Shown here in pieces: positions 62,170 to 64,000 of a stretch of 64,000 bases of DNA. Source of the stretch: Xanthobacter sp. YC-JY1 (lineage in GTDB: Bacteria > Pseudomonadota > Alphaproteobacteria > Rhizobiales > Xanthobacteraceae); contig NZ_CP032674.1 of NCBI RefSeq assembly GCF_021730305.1, forward strand, positions 2,837,001 to 2,901,000. The letters are read 5' to 3'. The notes beneath the pieces are model-generated. The model saw only the letters and a list, made by a program, of their open reading frames with translations. It was not told the DNA's origin and made no database searches. Within the stretch, counting starts at the first letter, position 1; each line of letters begins with the position of its first letter. Both the position numbers and the translations under genes were made by a program.

Positions 62170-63009
62170 ATGCGCATCCGCATCCGCCACGAGATCACCC
62201 AGCGCTTCGAGCCCGGCACCCGCAACATGGCCGTGACCGTGCGCCTGACCCCGCGCGCCCATGAGGGCCAGTTCATCCTGCGCTGGGCGCTGGACCTCAA
62301 TTCCGACTGCCGCCTCCACCCGCAAGAGGATGCGTTCGGCAACCTCTGCCACACCTTTTCCGTGGACGGGCCGGCCGATCAGCTGACCGTCTGCGCCGAA
62401 GGCGAGATCGAGACGCAGGACACGACCGGCATCGTGCGCGGCACGGTGGAGCGCTTCCCTCCCTCCCTGTTCCTGCGCCAGACCGACCTCACGGAAGTTG
62501 ATCCGGCCGTGGCCGCCCTCGCCGACGCGATCGAAGCGCCCAAGGACGACCCGCTGGCCCAGCTCCACGCCCTCATGGTCAAGGTTCACGAGAGCGTGGA
62601 AGAGCAGGAAGGCCCGACGCTGGGCGATCCCCTGAGCGCGGCCGAGGCCGTGAAGGCGGGCACCGCCTGCGCCGGCAGCATCGCCCATGTCTTCACCGCC
62701 GCCGCCCGCCATCTCGGCCTGCCGGCGCGCCACATCTCCGGCTATGTCGCGCCGGAGACCGGCGAGGAGGGCGAGGGTGAGGCGCGGCATTGGGCCGAGG
62801 CCCATGTGCCCAAGATCGGCTGGGTCTCGTTCGATGCCGGCCGCAACATCTGCGGCACGGAAAACTATGTCCGCCTCGCCGTGGGCCTCGATGCCGTGGG
62901 CGTGCAAGCGCTGCGCAGCACCGGCCTCGATGTGGAGGAGCGCATCAGCGCCCTCGACGGCCGTGCCCCGCAGAAGCTGGCGCAGGCCCAGAGCCAGGGA
63001 CAGAACTGA
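62170..63009 (+). CDS. Transglutaminase-like protein with N-terminal domain
   Basis: This 279-aa protein has a bacterial transglutaminase-like N-terminal beta domain (IRIRHEITQRFEPGTRNMAV) and a transglutaminase core with catalytic Cys in GTACAGSIAHVFTAAARHLG, then LPARHISGYV, and His/Asp in HWAEAHVPKIGWVSFDAGRN. It may act as a peptidase or amide-forming enzyme on the product of the ATP-grasp partner. It is 109 bases after the alpha-E gene. The Anbu peptidase gene that often follows is absent. Confidence 0.9.
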   Translation: MRIRIRHEITQRFEPGTRNMAVTVRLTPRAHEGQFILRWALDLNSDCRLHPQEDAFGNLCHTFSVDGPADQLTVCAEGEIETQDTTGIVRGTVERFPPSLFLRQTDLTEVDPAVAALADAIEAPKDDPLAQLHALMVKVHESVEEQEGPTLGDPLSAAEAVKAGTACAGSIAHVFTAAARHLGLPARHISGYVAPETGEEGEGEARHWAEAHVPKIGWVSFDAGRNICGTENYVRLAVGLDAVGVQALRSTGLDVEERISALDGRAPQKLAQAQSQGQN

Positions 63010-63189
63010 CTCCGTAGCCTCTGAGCAGAAGATGAGCCGGCGCAGGATGGAGCCCGCGCCGGGCCAGACGCAAAGCCGCGCCAACGCTTGATTTTTCGCG
63101 TATCGCCCGCGCCCATGCGCTAGCGCAAGGACGCGGCGCCGCAGACCGTCTAGGCAGGAGACATCAGCCCCAGCCGAGGATCGGCCGCG

Positions 63190-64000
63190 ATGTCCATCCA
63201 CACCCCGTCGTCGCCTCCCGCCGAGGGCGCGGCCCATGCCGGACTGCCTGCACCGACGCTCTTCGCCAGCCGGCAGGCCACCCTGCCCCCGGTGAAGCTC
63301 TCCGTCCGCCATGTGAGCTTCTATTATGGCGACGCGATCGCCCTCAGGGACATCTCGGTCGACCTGCGCGCCAACTGCGTCACCGCCTTCATCGGCCCGT
63401 CGGGCTGCGGAAAGTCGACGCTGCTGCGGATCTTCAACCGCATGTTCGAGCTTTACCCGGACCAGAGGGTGGAGGGCGACGTTCTGCTCGACGGCGTGAG
63501 CATTCTCGGCGACGCCATGGACCCTGCGCGCGTCAGGGCGCGCATCGGCATGGTGTTCCAGAAGCCGACGCCGTTCCCCATGTCGATCTACGACAACGTG
63601 GCCATCGGCCTGCGCATCAATGAGGAGCTGAAGCCGGCCGATCTCGACCTGCGGGTGGAGGAGGCCCTGCGCAAGGCGGCCCTTTGGGACGAGGTGAAGG
63701 ACATCCTGCCCCGGAGCGGCCTCAGCCTCTCCGGCGGCCAGCAGCAGCGCCTGTGCATCGCCCGCACCATCGCCCTCAAACCGGAGGTGATCCTGCTCGA
63801 CGAGCCCTGCTCGGCCCTCGACCCCATCACTACGGCGCGGATCGAGGAGACCATCGAGGAGCTGAAGGCGCACTACACCTTCGTCATCGTCACCCACAAC
63901 CTCCAGCAGGCGGCGCGCATCTCCGATTTCACCGGCTTCATGTATCTCGGCGAGATGGTGGAGTTCGGGCCGACGCAAGACCTCTTCACCCACCCCCGGG
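63190..64000 (+). CDS. pstB: Phosphate-type ABC transporter ATPase (PstB), cut by window end
   Basis: The visible 270 codons include a 35-residue N-terminal extension and then the PstB core: Walker [10 protein letters not shown] with [20 protein letters not shown], the PstB-specific [20 protein letters not shown], signature LSGGQQQR, Walker [14 protein letters not shown], and [20 protein letters not shown]. It energises high-affinity phosphate uptake. The usual pstSCA genes are not upstream, so it stands alone or begins a partial set. A GAGGA lies 10-15 bases before the ATG. The end lies beyond the window. Confidence 0.88.
   Translation, partial: MSIHTPSSPPAEGAAHAGLPAPTLFASRQATLPPVKLSVRHVSFYYGDAIALRDISVDLRANCVTAFIGPSGCGKSTLLRIFNRMFELYPDQRVEGDVLLDGVSILGDAMDPARVRARIGMVFQKPTPFPMSIYDNVAIGLRINEELKPADLDLRVEEALRKAALWDEVKDILPRSGLSLSGGQQQRLCIARTIALKPEVILLDEPCSALDPITTARIEETIEELKAHYTFVIVTHNLQQAARISDFTGFMYLGEMVEFGPTQDLFTHPR

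Noticed and set aside
60513-62354. 613-codon open frame on the minus strand
   Set aside because: It lies antisense to the ATP-grasp and alpha-E genes, whose plus-strand products match known families. Its length reflects high G+C and the 36-bp repeats, and the protein is low-complexity.
62152-63993. 613-codon open frame on the minus strand
   Set aside because: It is antisense to the transglutaminase and pstB genes, both clear family members on the plus strand.

Overview
The window is GC-rich DNA of an alphaproteobacterium of the Hyphomicrobiales (Rhizobiales). The evidence is a Fur-family Irr regulator with a heme regulatory motif, a DUF2794 gene, a fused Wzc-type tyrosine kinase, and a metal-independent NAD formate dehydrogenase of the kind known from methylotrophs and autotrophs such as Ancylobacter and Xanthobacter. 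Assignment to Xanthobacteraceae is inference. No rRNA, tRNA or CRISPR array was seen.

Positions 1-14.9 kb are housekeeping and regulatory genes: the end of rpmG; murI and a lytic transglycosylase; a TetR/DUF4336 divergent pair around a double palindromic operator; NAD formate dehydrogenase with a LysR regulator and a ModE-like regulator; ccmAB; acnA; a DUF1223 protein; a candidate small RNA; DUF2794; irr; dsbB.

Positions 14.9-58.5 kb are a large surface-polysaccharide locus. A minus-strand run of fourteen genes (32.2 down to 14.9 kb) makes GDP-fucose (gmd, fcl) and ADP-heptose (hldE, hldD). It also encodes several glycosyltransferases, a Wzx-like flippase, a Wzy-like polymerase, an acetyltransferase, a GMC oxidoreductase with an aldo/keto reductase, and a Tat-exported protein of unknown role. 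Directly upstream lies a NusG/RfaH-type antiterminator gene broken by one -1 frameshift. Between it and gmd, in the transcribed orientation, lies a 12-bp sequence very like the enterobacterial ops element. To the right are a 1.1-kb non-coding regulatory region, udg and manC, an AGE-family isomerase, the dTDP-rhamnose operon rmlCBDA, and ferredoxin-NADP reductase.

A second minus-strand polysaccharide operon follows (Wzc-like kinase, a membrane-anchored protein, an O-antigen ligase/polymerase, an SGNH hydrolase). Its SGNH gene is split by an IS66 element of 2449 bp with a perfect 8-bp target duplication. Removing the element and one duplication restores an open frame of 254 codons. The IS66 transposase is itself frameshifted. 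The locus ends with a small secreted protein, a DMT transporter, a Cys-rich CxxCH protein, a WcaJ-type priming sugar transferase and a UDP-glucuronate 4-epimerase. No Wza-type outer-membrane exporter is in the window.

Positions 58.5-64 kb hold a CinA-type domain protein, the three-gene set of circularly permuted ATP-grasp, alpha-E and transglutaminase (the partners of the Anbu peptidase, which is not beside them here), and the start of a PstB-type ATPase cut by the window end.

The most notable points are the NusG-like/ops-like pair on a polysaccharide operon in an alphaproteobacterium, the double TetR operator, a perfect dyad in front of the formate dehydrogenase, the structured small RNA candidate, and the cleanly reversible IS66 disruption.
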